Made by a program: the position numbers and the translations under genes. The notes under the pieces were generated by a model. The model was not told the DNA's origin and did not search any database. It saw only the letters and a program-made list of their open reading frames with translations. 64,000 bases of DNA, from the NCBI GenBank assembly GCA_016858145.1, contig JAEHOE010000001.1, positions 2,108,001 through 2,172,000 of the forward strand, in the 5' to 3' direction. Positions 1-10,298 of this stretch are shown piece by piece; the first letter of the stretch is position 1; every line of letters starts with the position of its first letter. Source of the stretch: Edaphochlamys debaryana. Taxonomy: Eukaryota > Chlorophyta > Chlorophyceae > Chlamydomonadales.

Positions 1-1558
1 GCCCCGCCTCCGCCCCCGCCTCGCAGCCCCAGGGGCAGGGCCAGCCACCGCTGCCACCGCAGCCAGCGCCTGCGCCCACAGCAATGGCCGCCCCCAGCCC
101 CAGCTTCTCGTCCCTCAGCGGTCTCACACCCGCCCTCGCCGTTGTGCCCGGCCCCGCCGGCTCCACGACCCCCACGCTCGTCACGCGGCGGCCCGCCGCC
201 GCCGCCGCCGCCCAGGCGCCCGCCGCTGCCACCCCGGCGGGCGCCATGATGGTCACGTACAACCCGATGTACGGCACCACGCCATGTGATCCCACGCCCG
301 CGCCCGTACTGGGCTTCGCGCCGCCGGGTCGCGGCCTGGCCGCGGCCGCGGCTCCGCCGCCGCCGGCTAGCGCGGATGAGGTGATCCGCGCAGTCCTGCA
401 GGCCCCTTCGTCGGCCCAGGCGGCAGGGGGGTCTGCTGGCGGTGACGATGCCGTCGACGCGGCGGGTGGTGTGTGCGTTGTGACCCAGGCCGGCGCTGCA
501 GCGGACAAGCTGGGTGCTGGTAGCTTGGGCGACGGGGCCAGGAAGGCTCGGCCCGCGCTGCCCACCATTCGCTCCAGGACCGACAGCCCCAGGGCCGAGG
601 CCACTGCTGCAGCGGCCGCCGCCCTGCCAACGACGGCGGCGGCAACAGCCGAAGCCTGTGCCGGTAAGGCAGGCCAATCGAACCTCTTTCCGCTTCGCGT
701 GCTCCAGTTACAGGCATGGTTTACTGACCTGCCCGCCGCGCCCCGCTTCATGTGCTCCTGTTGGCGGCACAGCTCCCAGCCCACGGCCTGCCCCCGGTAG
801 TGACCTGCCCGCCGCTGCCCCTTGCCCCCCCTGCACCCCTTCGCCGTCTCGTCGCAGAGGCGCTTGCCCGTCTGCAGCAGGCCGTGCGCGACGTCTCCAC
901 GCTCTACGCCCACCTCTCGGCCTCCGGCCCCGGCCCCGGCCCTGACGCCGCCCAGCGCCTGCGCGAGGCAGCCCTGGGCGCCGCCGCCCAGCTGGGTTCC
1001 CTGGGCACGCTGCCGGTACCGGCACCCCCCGCCCCGGCCCCGGCCCCTGGCGGCGCACCGCTCGCACCCTACGGCCAGCCGCCCCCCGCCGAGGCCTGCA
1101 GCTCGCCCCGCACGGCCTCGGCCTCGGCCGCTGCGCCCGCGCCCGGGCCGCTGCCCCTACAGCCGGCGTACCCTGGCGCCCCTGCCCCGAGCGCCTCCCG
1201 CGACGGCGGCGTGGGGTCGAGCCAGGTGCTGCTCGAGGTGGGGCTGGCGCTCGGGGGCCTCCTGCGGGGTAGCAGCGCGCGCAGGAAGGGAAGGGGAAAG
1301 CGCGATTGCACTTTCTGGGACCCCTGCAGACCCTCACCCTCACCATGCAACCCCCCGTGCTGCCCGCCTCCCGCCTGTCAGGTGGGGCTGGTGGAGAGCC
1401 TGGTGGAGGAGAAGCTGCACGCGCGCATGGCGGAGGAGCTGCGGCGGGTGGAGGAGGCGGTCATGGCCCGGCTGCTGGCCAGCATGGGGGCGGGGGCGGG
1501 GGGGCAGGCGCCCCTGGTGGGGGTGGCGGCGGGAGGGCAGGGCGCGGGGCAGCGGTAG
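1..1558 (+). CDS. 3' part of an unrecognised Ala/Pro-rich protein
   Basis: The gene continues off the left edge. The frame is open from base 3 and the first visible ATG is at 84. Exons that join in phase are up to 663, 858-1237 and 1382-1558, ending in TAG. The first introns have GT donors (gtaagg at 664, gtgggg at 1238) and cag acceptors. The protein is low-complexity Ala/Pro/Gly for about 190 residues. A helical stretch follows (EALARLQQAVRDVSTLY), then an amphipathic, charged C-terminus (LVEEKLHARMAEELRRVEEA) that looks coiled-coil-like. I do not recognise a family. The repeated string gtggggctgg at 1238 and 1382 makes the last intron boundary slightly ambiguous. Whether 84 is a real start cannot be settled because upstream sequence is missing. 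Confidence 0.55.
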
Positions 1559-1922
1559 GCATGGTGGTGGGGAGGGAGGGGGGGGTGATGTGGCCGGCGG
1601 GGAGGAGTCGCGGGAGGGAGAAGGGAGAGGCGTGGGACGATGAGGAGGATGCTTGACAGGGGGGCCTCGCGAGCGGGCGTGGAGTCGGTGGTGAGCTGGA
1701 GCTGGCTACAGCCCTGGCCTCCTGCTTCTCCAGCCATGGGAGTTGGTGGCACCACCTGAGCTTTAGCAGGCTGCGGCCCTCCCGGTTGCCCAGCCATTTC
1801 AAGCATGACGAGCGTTGGGACAGGAGTCTGGGCGGTATGCTGGGATGTGTGACGATGTACGGAAGCGGCACCCGGCATTCGTAGTCTGCGCGGCGGTAAC
1901 GATTGAATCTCTTGCAAGGCGA

Positions 1923-1927
1923 TGTAA
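1923..1927 (+). promoter_or_regulatory. Candidate poly(A) signal TGTAA
   Basis: TGTAA is the usual polyadenylation signal in Chlamydomonas and Volvox. This copy lies about 365 bases after the stop at 1558, a typical 3' UTR length for the group. The assignment is by position only. Confidence 0.4.
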
Positions 1928-2399
1928 CACGCATACTGGCCGCGCCATGGATCCGACTGAGCGGTGCAGTCCCGCGTACCAGCCCAGCTCAAACCTCCAC
2001 AAGTCCCTTCAAGCAAGGCGCTTCCACTGGCAGAGTGGCATCCTCCGCTTCCCACATGAATACCCCTCGCACGCTCCAGGAGGACCAGGACATGCACGTC
2101 TGCATTCCTCTCAACGCAGCGGTCATGGGGCCGAGGGGAAGCACACACACCAGCAGGGAGGAATCAATACCCCTGAGCCGCAGTAATTGTCCAGCCTCCT
2201 AGCGGACTCTGCGGAGCATAAATATAGAGTTGATCGAAAGTAGCCCCCTCGAAGGACTTCGTGAGCCCCGGGCATTGGCCAGCGGGCATGCCGTGCGGAA
2301 GACAAGCCTGGCGCTATGCACCGCCGCCCCCCCGGACACCGTGTGCCTCATCCCCTCTGGCGCCGCCCCAAAGTGTCATTGGACTCATCATGCCCACTC

Positions 2400-3130
2400 T
2401 TCTTCCCCACATACACACAAGCATATGAATACCCTAAAAGTTGCTTCGCCCGGCCTCCGGAGGTGGAACTCGGCTCTCAACAGTCCTACCCCAACCAGCC
2501 TCCACAGATGCTCAACAACGCACGTCGCACGTTCACATATGATCACTCTCTCTGCGCCCCACTCTCTGCCCAGCAGTATCTCAAGTAACTATCCCCAGTT
2601 GGGACTGAGCTAGGAGCGGGGAAGCCCGTTCAACGATAAGCACAAGGTCCTTGACGGTACGAGGTTGCCGCGCCAAGAATCCCTCACCGCCGCGGTAGAT
2701 ACACGTGGACATACTCCGTCTACCTGCCTATGTACCTGGCCCCCTGCTCTAAGCCCAGCGTCCAAACCCCAGGGTCGCGTACCCCACCTGGCATCTGTGC
2801 TCCTGTGCATAGCTCTGGCCCTGTACACCCCGACGAGGAGACCACGCAACAGACCCACAACGGCAAAAGAATAACCCAACAGCCATGCCGCTCTCGAAGG
2901 CTTAGTGTCTCCCCACACGGGCTTCAGTACAGATGCAATCCCGAGGAAGTAAGAAAGAGTAAGCAGCACCTAGCGGTGCCTTTATGTGCACAAGTTCAAG
3001 TAGTGCGGTCCGGCCTCCACCCGGTCAAGGATGTCATTCCCCACTCTTCGTGTCAACTCAACAGCTCAGCCCCTAGTCCGGCCATCTCCTGACGGCGCGG
3101 AGGCTTACTCGCTCGCAGTCTACTGCCCTG
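2400..3130. repeat. Left copy of the duplicated M11 3' flank
   Basis: Short blocks match 9060-9760 in the same order: cggcctccggaggtg (2451 and 9118), caacgc(a/g)cgtcgcac (near 2516 and 9184), taagcacaaggtcct (near 2637 and 9292) and agtgcggtcc (near 3002 and 9716). Between them the copies are clearly diverged. It belongs to the tandem duplication that also holds the two protease genes. Confidence 0.6.
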
Positions 3131-3415
3131 CCTAGCTATCACTCTGCAAGCGGACACTCTCTTGGCCTAGCTCTCCCACGGATGAATGGCTCTCTCACGT
3201 CTCAGGCAAGGACTCTCCCATGAATGCAAAGATGTTGACGGAGATCGCCAGAACACTGGGAGCGCCAACGAGGGGCTCAACGCTGGCGAAAACGTGCCCA
3301 CCCGTCCGCCGATGCCTGGCCAAAACCAGGCTCCAGCACCGAGACCGTCAGCGTCGAATCCCACTGGCCGCCTCTGCCACTCTACTCCGCAAGTACTAGG
3401 CGACTGCCTCCACCC

Positions 3416-6400
3416 TTACTGCAGGGTCCGCCGCGTGCGGCGCCCGCCCTTCTTGCCGCTGTTCCCTTTCTGTTGGCAGGCAAGGACAGGTAGCGACAAG
3501 CACAGGAAAATGAGCGAGGCTCCAAACAGAAAAAGGGTTAGGGGGGTGGACCCGAAGGGAGGGCACCAAGGGGGGCCCACGGCCTCGAGGGAAGGCAAGG
3601 TAGGCGAGGCAAGAAGCTCTCACCGGCGGAGGAGGGGGTGGGTTCGGCGGCGGGCTGGGCGGCGGCGGGCGCGGTGGGGGAGATGGCGGCGGGCTGGGCG
3701 GCGGCGGGCTGGGCGGACGGGATGGCGGCGGGCTCGGAGGCGGCGGGCTGGGCGGACGGGCGGGCGGGGGCGACGGAGCCGGCGGAGGCGAGGGTGGTGG
3801 GGGCGTGGGGGGGAAGACCGTAAGCCACGTGGGACACTCTGCCTCGCTGGACACGTATCGGCACAGCGCCACCGGCAGGATGGCGCCCTGGCTTCCGATG
3901 AAGGAGGGGCCCGTGTAGACCACGAGGAGGTGCTTGGCGACCACGGCCCGGGTGCCGACGGGGATGCTCGTCAGGTAACCGATACGGCGGTTGGGAGAGG
4001 TGTAGGCGGCCATGTTGTTGTCCTGTCGGCATCAGAGGCGTTGGGAGATGGAGACCGTGAGGGGTGCAGGACGGGTGCAGTGGGCCCTGCCCAACGCCAC
4101 TCCGCAATGGGACAGTTACCGGAACATGCTCAACTGCCGCTGACTCACCAAGAGAGCTACGGCATCGTGGACGAGCAGCTGTGCCGTACATGAGTCATGG
4201 CGTGGAAAGGGGCACGCAGTCAGGATGAAGTACGGGGAGTGCGCGGCTGACATGTATGGTCCGTTGATACTGGCAAGCCATCCCCACCGGGCCCCGGCCG
4301 GCTCACCTTGTAGGCGTGCTGAGGGTCGATGCCCACGTCAGCGTTCCCCGGCACGCGCACGTGCAGATACACGTTCCGGGAGACCGCAGGGTCGGTGTTG
4401 GCGAGGTTGAGGTTGGACTGTGGGCACAGCATGGCCGATCGGGGGGTGTACGGGTGGCTAGTTCGTGCGGTCACGCCAGTGCCCTGAGCGGCGGCAGGCC
4501 TCATGACGCTACCAGTCGCAAAGCAGCCAATGTACGGCAGCAGCACTGTCGTACGGCACTCACCGTGTACGTGGGTACCCAGTCCGGCACGACCCGGATG
4601 TAGTTCCCCACGCCGGTGAGGTAGGTGGCGGGCAGGTTCCAGGTGACGGTGGGGCGGCCGGAGGGCATGGCGGCGGAGTTGAGGGCCCCGGCCCCGACCG
4701 CGGGGGAGGCCCAGCCGAGCCAAGCCTGGGCGAGGGAGAGAGCGTCAGCGAGGCGGCATTGGAAACACACACGGCTTAGTTCTCGCGGCCACGACGGCCC
4801 TCACCATCTCTGCGGCTCCGGGGCACGCGGCACCGTTGCCCATCACGCTACTCGTGTCCTTGTACTCTGGGGGGGACAGGGAGCATGGACAGATACTATG
4901 GAGGGTGCTTGAGGCGAACTAAGCGCAGGCAAGGCCCCGGACGAGTCAAGGAAATGGGAGTGGCAAGGGCACGAGGAAGACCGGAGCTGAGGGGTGCAGG
5001 GCTCCCTCCCAAGCCCCCGCCCTCCCCCCGCCCCTACCCGCTCCAGTGGCGTTCTGGTTATGCCACAGCGCGTAATTGTGGATCACCTTCGTACGGCAGG
5101 GGGCAACGGTACGGCAGCACTTGCTTATGCGGTTGCGCACAGCGCCGGTGGGTGGGTGCCATCCTCAGCACCACCAGGCGTGGCATACCCCTCACCTGGA
5201 CCTTCCCCCATGCACCCGCCCACCCACCTCCTGCATGCCTGGCCACGTGCCCAGAATCCATGCCTTGTTCCACATCTGGGGGGAGGGTGGGTTAAGGACT
5301 TTAAGACCGGTGGCTGGGGGATGCAGGAGGTTGTCACGGGTTCCCACCCCTTCGGCCCCACCAAACCCATTCAGGCGCCATGACTCACCAGGTTTGCGCC
5401 AACCGTGGCCAGACCAATCTGTGCATGGGAGGACACAAGGGTTGAGAACATGACGCCGTGAGTCTGCAGTACGAGCATCCGCAAAGAACTTCAAGGCGTC
5501 CGCGTCACGTTTGCCGCGCACGGGTGTCCCGTCTCACCCAGGTGCACTGGTCCGCCTTGAAAACCATGGAGTAATAGTTGAACGAGTCGAAGGTGGCGTT
5601 GCCGATCTGAGCCCGAGCGAGCGTCGACAGCACGTTCCAAAAGTCCTGATACACACACGTGGTCAGGTTCCTGCGTGGGGGTACAAAGGGTGAGGGCCTT
5701 AGTTGCGTGCAAAGGCGCGCCCAGGGCTGGAGTGGCCTGCCCCGGTGCATCCTGCCCCTGCTGGGCCCCCGGGGGCTCTGGTCGTAGTGAGCACGCACCA
5801 GCACTGCGAGGCGGTGGTGATGGGGACTCGGATGGCTTGGAAGGCGCTGGGCACGATGGTCTTGAGGCCGTAGCTGAGCAGGGGTGGGGTTGAGAGGAGA
5901 GGGGCGTGCCCCGGGGGTGGGAGTCGTCAGGGTCTCCGTTTCAAGGTAGGCGGAGGAGCGTCGCACGTGGCGCGGAATTGTGACAACAGACGGCCTTGCC
6001 ACCAGCACCCCAGCCCCCCCCCCACCTGCAGTTCTCCAGCATCTTGGCGGTGCCCCCCTGGCCGTCTAGGTTGGGGCCCAGGTAGGCCGTCTGCGGGAGG
6101 GAGCAGACGGCGGGGCGGAGCAGCAATGGAACAGTGGGGCGACCGTCTGGCAATGCAGCATCAGCAAACGAAGTTCCTCCTGGAGAGGACCCCTGCCCGC
6201 ATCCCACGCCCCACCTGGATATTTGCCAGAGTCGTCTCCATTGGCGAGTTGCAGACGGGTGCATCTGCCAGAATGACCAGCAGCTTGATCTGGCTGGGGC
6301 TGGCCCTGGGGAGCGTGGGGCTGTTGAGCAGCGTCAGGTCCTGAGGGAGGGAAGGCGGACGGGGCGGAGGAGGGGCGAAAGGGCAGTGAGGGGTGCGTGG

Positions 6401-7157
6401 AACTACAGCACTACACAGGGGCACTGGGGGACACCAAGGGGCGCGTGCGGACCTTGCCCGTCGCTCACTGCACCGTACCCGCCGGCTGATGCCCTGATGC
6501 AAGGCCCTTGCCCCCGCACGCACCCCGGGGGCGATGTAGGAGCACTGGTTGGTGACGGGGTCAAGAGTGCAGGCAGCCACTGCCAAGTCGCCCGCGCGGG
6601 CGGGACGGTTGCCGACATCGCGGGGCGGCATGGGAATCAAGCGCTTGCTGTGGCTCTCCAGAAGCGCTGCGGGCGGGAGTGCGGGGCGTATGGAAGCGGG
6701 GTTTGATTGGGCGAGGGCTTCGTACGGAGGAGGACAGCCGCGAACAGTCCAAATCGCGGCGTGTGGGGAAGCGGTCGCGAAGGTATGAGCTGCAAGCCGA
6801 CGCTTGCAACGTACCGTAGGATACCCCTCCGGTCTTGTGCTCATCAAATGCCACGACCTCTCCTGAGGTTGGAAATTGGCAGTCCAAGGGCGGGCCGAGT
6901 TGGTGTGGTGGGGCCTCCCGGGTTATGGCACGGCGCTCGAGGCCTCGAAGTCTGGACGCTTCAAATCCAAGGCTCACCGCTGACATCTCGCTTAGATGAC
7001 CGCAACGCGTATGACCCTGCGCAAAGAGAGCCGGCCTGAGAAGCAAGGGCAGGCAGCCGGTGATCAATGGCGTCGGCGACTGCCCACCTCGAGACGCAAG
7101 GAGGAGCGCCATTGCGACGACCATCCTGACAGTTAGTGTGCGGCATGATCCACACAT
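3416..7157 (-). CDS. M11 (gametolysin/VMP-like) metalloprotease, copy 1
   Basis: Sixteen exons join in frame (about 537 aa): 7088-7157, 6978-7016, 6815-6862, 6524-6666, 6215-6340, 6026-6090, 5799-5873, 5538-5670, 5389-5418, 5228-5275, 5038-5086, 4805-4866, 4564-4725, 4307-4417, 3624-4022, 3416-3469. The N-terminus is a hydrophobic signal peptide (MVVAMALLLASRG), so the product should be secreted to the cell wall/matrix. The zinc site is QEVIHNYALWH at residues 258-268, formed across the exon 10/11 junction, followed by EYKDTSSVMG with the metzincin Met-turn. Gln in place of the first His is known in Volvox VMPs; HExxH is the gametolysin form. Exon 15 adds an (S/N)PPPP arm of the hydroxyproline-rich type. 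The last exon encodes a basic tail (KKGGRRTRR). Family members cleave extracellular-matrix or cell-wall glycoproteins; the substrate here is unknown. No break is seen in this copy. Confidence 0.88.
3624..3830 (-). repeat. Proline-rich (SPPPP) coding repeat, copy 1
   Basis: On the - strand this tract encodes repeated SPPP, RPPPP and NPPPP units after the conserved sequence ending SEAECPTW. On the + strand it reads as GGCGGCGGGC repeats and gives long spurious Arg/Gly frames. Such arms are typical of volvocine matrix glycoproteins. Confidence 0.75.
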
Positions 7158-8130
7158 GCTCCTCGTCGGGAGACGTTCAGGCGGCGTCGTCAGCATGTTC
7201 AAGAATGCAGACTCGTAGACAGACCCGCCACATGCGTCGCAGGTACGCTTGGAGCCCCAGTAAGCGAGTACTCCTGACACTTGCGGACTGTATGTGTGTA
7301 AGGTATGCTGATTCCTCTGACCTGCAGGACAACCCTGTACAAACTCGAGGCCAAGGGTTCACAGCCTTCAACGCGAGCGGCCCGCCGCTCGAACACCCAT
7401 GTGTTGTCAAGTCTTTAACCTGAGCACGCGAGGCCTGGGTTATCTTAGTTTCAACGCCAGTGAAACGCGCCGTCGGCGCGGCCGGGGCCGAACAATAATC
7501 ATCGATCGTCCCCCGTCCGACGCACGGAAGAGCGGAGCCGTTCCAAGCCTTTCCCGGCGGCGGCGGTAGCAGCGACCGAGCCCCGGCATGCATCCTCAAC
7601 CCCAAGCCGACCTGGAAAAGCGCCCCAAGACACGCCGGACACGCGCCCCTACAACTCGGCAACGTGGGGACCGCCCCTACGATCAGGCGGCGGGCGCAGG
7701 CTTGCCAAGTGGCGTGTAATGGCAGCTGCCAGCTGATGCCAGCCAGGCCTATCCATCCTCCATACAGCTCCATACCATCCATACCAGCTTAGCCCGCCCA
7801 CAACCCCGCGCCGCTGGGGTCCTCCGCGAAGCCTCCGCCGGGCCCCCGTCCTTGCGATGAGGAACCCCAGAGGGGTCCTGGGGGGTGCACGGCAGGTGGA
7901 CGCCGTGGCGTGGCAGCCAGCTAACCTCAAGGGGTAGTACTGCAAGGCTATCGGAGCTTCAAATAAGACCTATCTAGTGAATGAAGACCATCCACCACCT
8001 CGACATGTTCCGCACGTGTCCCTCCTCGGTCACGGCCTCGGTCCCTCCCTGCCTCCGCCATCGCCGGCCCCCCTCCCGCACCCCACCCAGGCAAAGCACT
8101 GAAGGCGCGCATCCAACTCCGACTCCCCTT
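7158..8130. other. Upstream region of M11 copy 1
   Basis: About 970 bases upstream of the protease ATG. I see no convincing coding exon or core promoter motif. Similarity to the region upstream of copy 2 (14221-14880) is weak, so the two promoters have probably diverged. Confidence 0.35.
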
Positions 8131-8296
8131 GCCAGCCCCATCTCCCTCCCCTCCGCCCCCGCCTGTGCCTGCAGGCACCGCTCCCTCCGCTCCGCGACCG
8201 CGTCCCGGGGCCCCTCCGCGCCCTGGCCCGCGTGCAGCCACGCCAGCAGCCCCGAGGCGAGGGCGCCCAGGCGGGGGGAGCCGCAGAGGAGGCGGA
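8130..8296 (-). pseudogene. Truncated copy of the last APC5 exon
   Basis: The - strand closely matches the terminal APC5 exon at about 14890-15068. It includes the cccag acceptor at the 5' side and the SPRLGALASGLLAW...RERCLQAQ coding block. One base is missing near 8290 (TCCTCTGC against TCCTGCTGC), so the frame from the acceptor is shifted. The sequence after LQAQ is unrelated to the intact stop region, and no upstream APC5 exons are present. It is best read as a passenger fragment of the tandem duplication, not a gene. Confidence 0.8.
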
Positions 8297-8299
8297 CTG

Positions 8300-10298
8300 G
8301 GGAGGGGGGGGAGCGGCGGACGAACCGAAGGGGGTCGGGAAGTGGGAGGAGGAAGTGGGGGCGGAGGGGGGCCATCCGCGGGGCGGGGCACGGGAGGCCG
8401 GAGCGCGGAGTGGAAGGCGGTGCTGTGAGCCTATGACCCGCCTCACGCTCCCAGCTCCTTGTCGTCAGCATTCCTCTCTAGCCAGGGCAGGCCACATTCG
8501 GACCGGGCGGGGGTTATCTCAGCCGCAGCGTGGCCTGAGGGGTTGTGAGCAATGCGGAAGGGCAGCCCTGCCGTGAGGGCAGCCCTGAGTTGGGCTAGTT
8601 GGACTTGTGCGGGCACTGGGAGGCAATTGCGGTGGATATCCTTGGTTACATGGAACCCAGAGGCCCCCCGGGGCCCTTCTTTCTCATGTGCACGCTTCCC
8701 AACTTTCCTCCCGTTGGTGAGCGCTCGGCGACAATACTCTAGGTCCCTCTGGCTTCAGGGCAATAAGCAACACGGCTGCCTACGTACAGGCAAATGCCCA
8801 GGACAGTGCATCCACAGTCCTCAATCCTAAGCCATGCATACGGCGCAAGTACAGAAAGACAAGGGTGGCTGCCCCAAGGCAGGAAAGAAAGAATAACCCG
8901 AAAGGTGCTTCATGTCAGTCCTGGCGAGCCTGAGCGCTGGCATGCATGTCCGGCGCTCAACCCTGGCACCGTCAAAGCCCCGCCGAAGAAATCCCTGTCC
9001 AAAGCCGAAGTAGTACAGAGACAAGGATCAGGCGCTAAACTTCGCAAGCCCCCCATTCGCTCTAATCCCCAAGAATAACCCGAAAAGGTGCACCATGGTC
9101 ACAAGAAACTACTGGTCCGGCCTCCGGAGGTGCTGCTCGACCCTCCGCAGTCTTACTTGCTCTCCCTGCCTCGACACTTCCTACCAACGCGCGTCGCACT
9201 GGCACACACGCTCGGCAATACCTCAAGTTACTGCCCCCCCCAAGTAAGAAGAAAGCTAGAAGCGGTGAAGGCCGCATCTGCGCATCAACGGTAAGCACAA
9301 GGTCCTCAACTATACTCTGGGCTAAAGAGCTAGCTGGTCAATATCCATGCGGCCCCGCTCTCTACAGACACCACGGTGCATCGCACAACTGCTGACCCCC
9401 TGCTGACCCGTAAGCTTGGGTGTACGCCTCCACGGCACAAGGCTCTAGCAATGTGGAGCCCTCAGGGTGACTCAACCCTTGTGAACCCCACAATCCCGCC
9501 CAGAAAGAGACCCCGCCCCTCAAGCTCTACAGTCGTACACTTCGACGGGCTCCCTTCACTCCGGTCCTCTGTCGGCCCCAAACTTAGCTCACCACGAACA
9601 CTGGCAAAAGCCACGCCGTGCCATGTCTTAGGGCAAGAAGAGGAGCACAGTGACGAGGGTGCAAGCAAGAACCCATGCACAGTACCGGGTTCATCGAGTA
9701 TGTAAGCATATCTGGCAGTGCGGTCCAACCCCCAACAACGCATTACCCAACGCAAGTAATCGCTCGTACTTTCTTCATGACATCTCAGCTCGGCTTAGGT
9801 TTGGGAGCTGCAAGCAAGGCCCTCTCTTGTTCTCTGAAACCCGCTCTCACTCTCCTAGCGGGTGCTCTCTTCGTTGACCCCAATCTTTCAACACGCCCTC
9901 GAGCGTCACAGGGCGCTGCACTGGCCCGCCCATGAATGCTCTCTCGAGCAAAGAATGCAAAACCGTATCGGCGAACAAGCGCCGAGCCCGAGACAAACGC
10001 ACATGAAGCCCAGACGAGGCTGGGCTACCCGGCGCACGCAGCACCATTATCTGGATCACAACTCAGCGGCACTCATCATGGCCACACGACCGCGACACGC
10101 ACGTCAAAACGCCCCCACCTGCCCTTCAACTCTTGCAGGGTCCAGGGGCCTCCAAGATGAGCAAGGCTCCGAGAACGTTTCCCGCCCGGCAGGGGTCCTT
10201 CCGGTAGGGCAGATGTTAGGCCGCCCGTGCACGGGTGCCCGCGTGCCCAGGAGCCGACGGCGGCGAGCGATAGATGTGTGGCATGCCCGAGGCCGGCC
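8300..10298. other. Non-coding spacer between the duplicated units
   Basis: No supported gene. The part from about 9060 is the right-hand copy of the duplicated M11 3' flank. A short internal repeat, agaataacccgaaa, occurs near 8890 and 9072. A minus-strand TGTAA (ttaca, 8646-8650) is a weak poly(A) candidate for the M11 gene ending at 10299, because the UTR would be about 1.65 kb. Confidence 0.4.
9060..9760. repeat. Right copy of the duplicated M11 3' flank
   Basis: Diverged counterpart of 2400-3130, recognised by the ordered short matches listed there. It lies at the same side and similar distance from the M11 stop codon as the left copy. Confidence 0.6.

Larger units (their letters stand above)
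1559..3415. other. Non-coding stretch: 3' UTRs and duplicated flank
   Basis: No open frame here has family-like content. The left part is the presumed 3' UTR of the + strand gene ending at 1558. From about 2400 rightwards the sequence is a diverged copy of 9060-10298, the corresponding 3' flank of the second M11 protease. Confidence 0.5.

Noticed and set aside
3186..4193. A 335-codon + strand open frame
   Set aside because: Same reason: a shadow of the GGCGGCGGGC tract opposite the SPPPP repeat of M11 copy 1.
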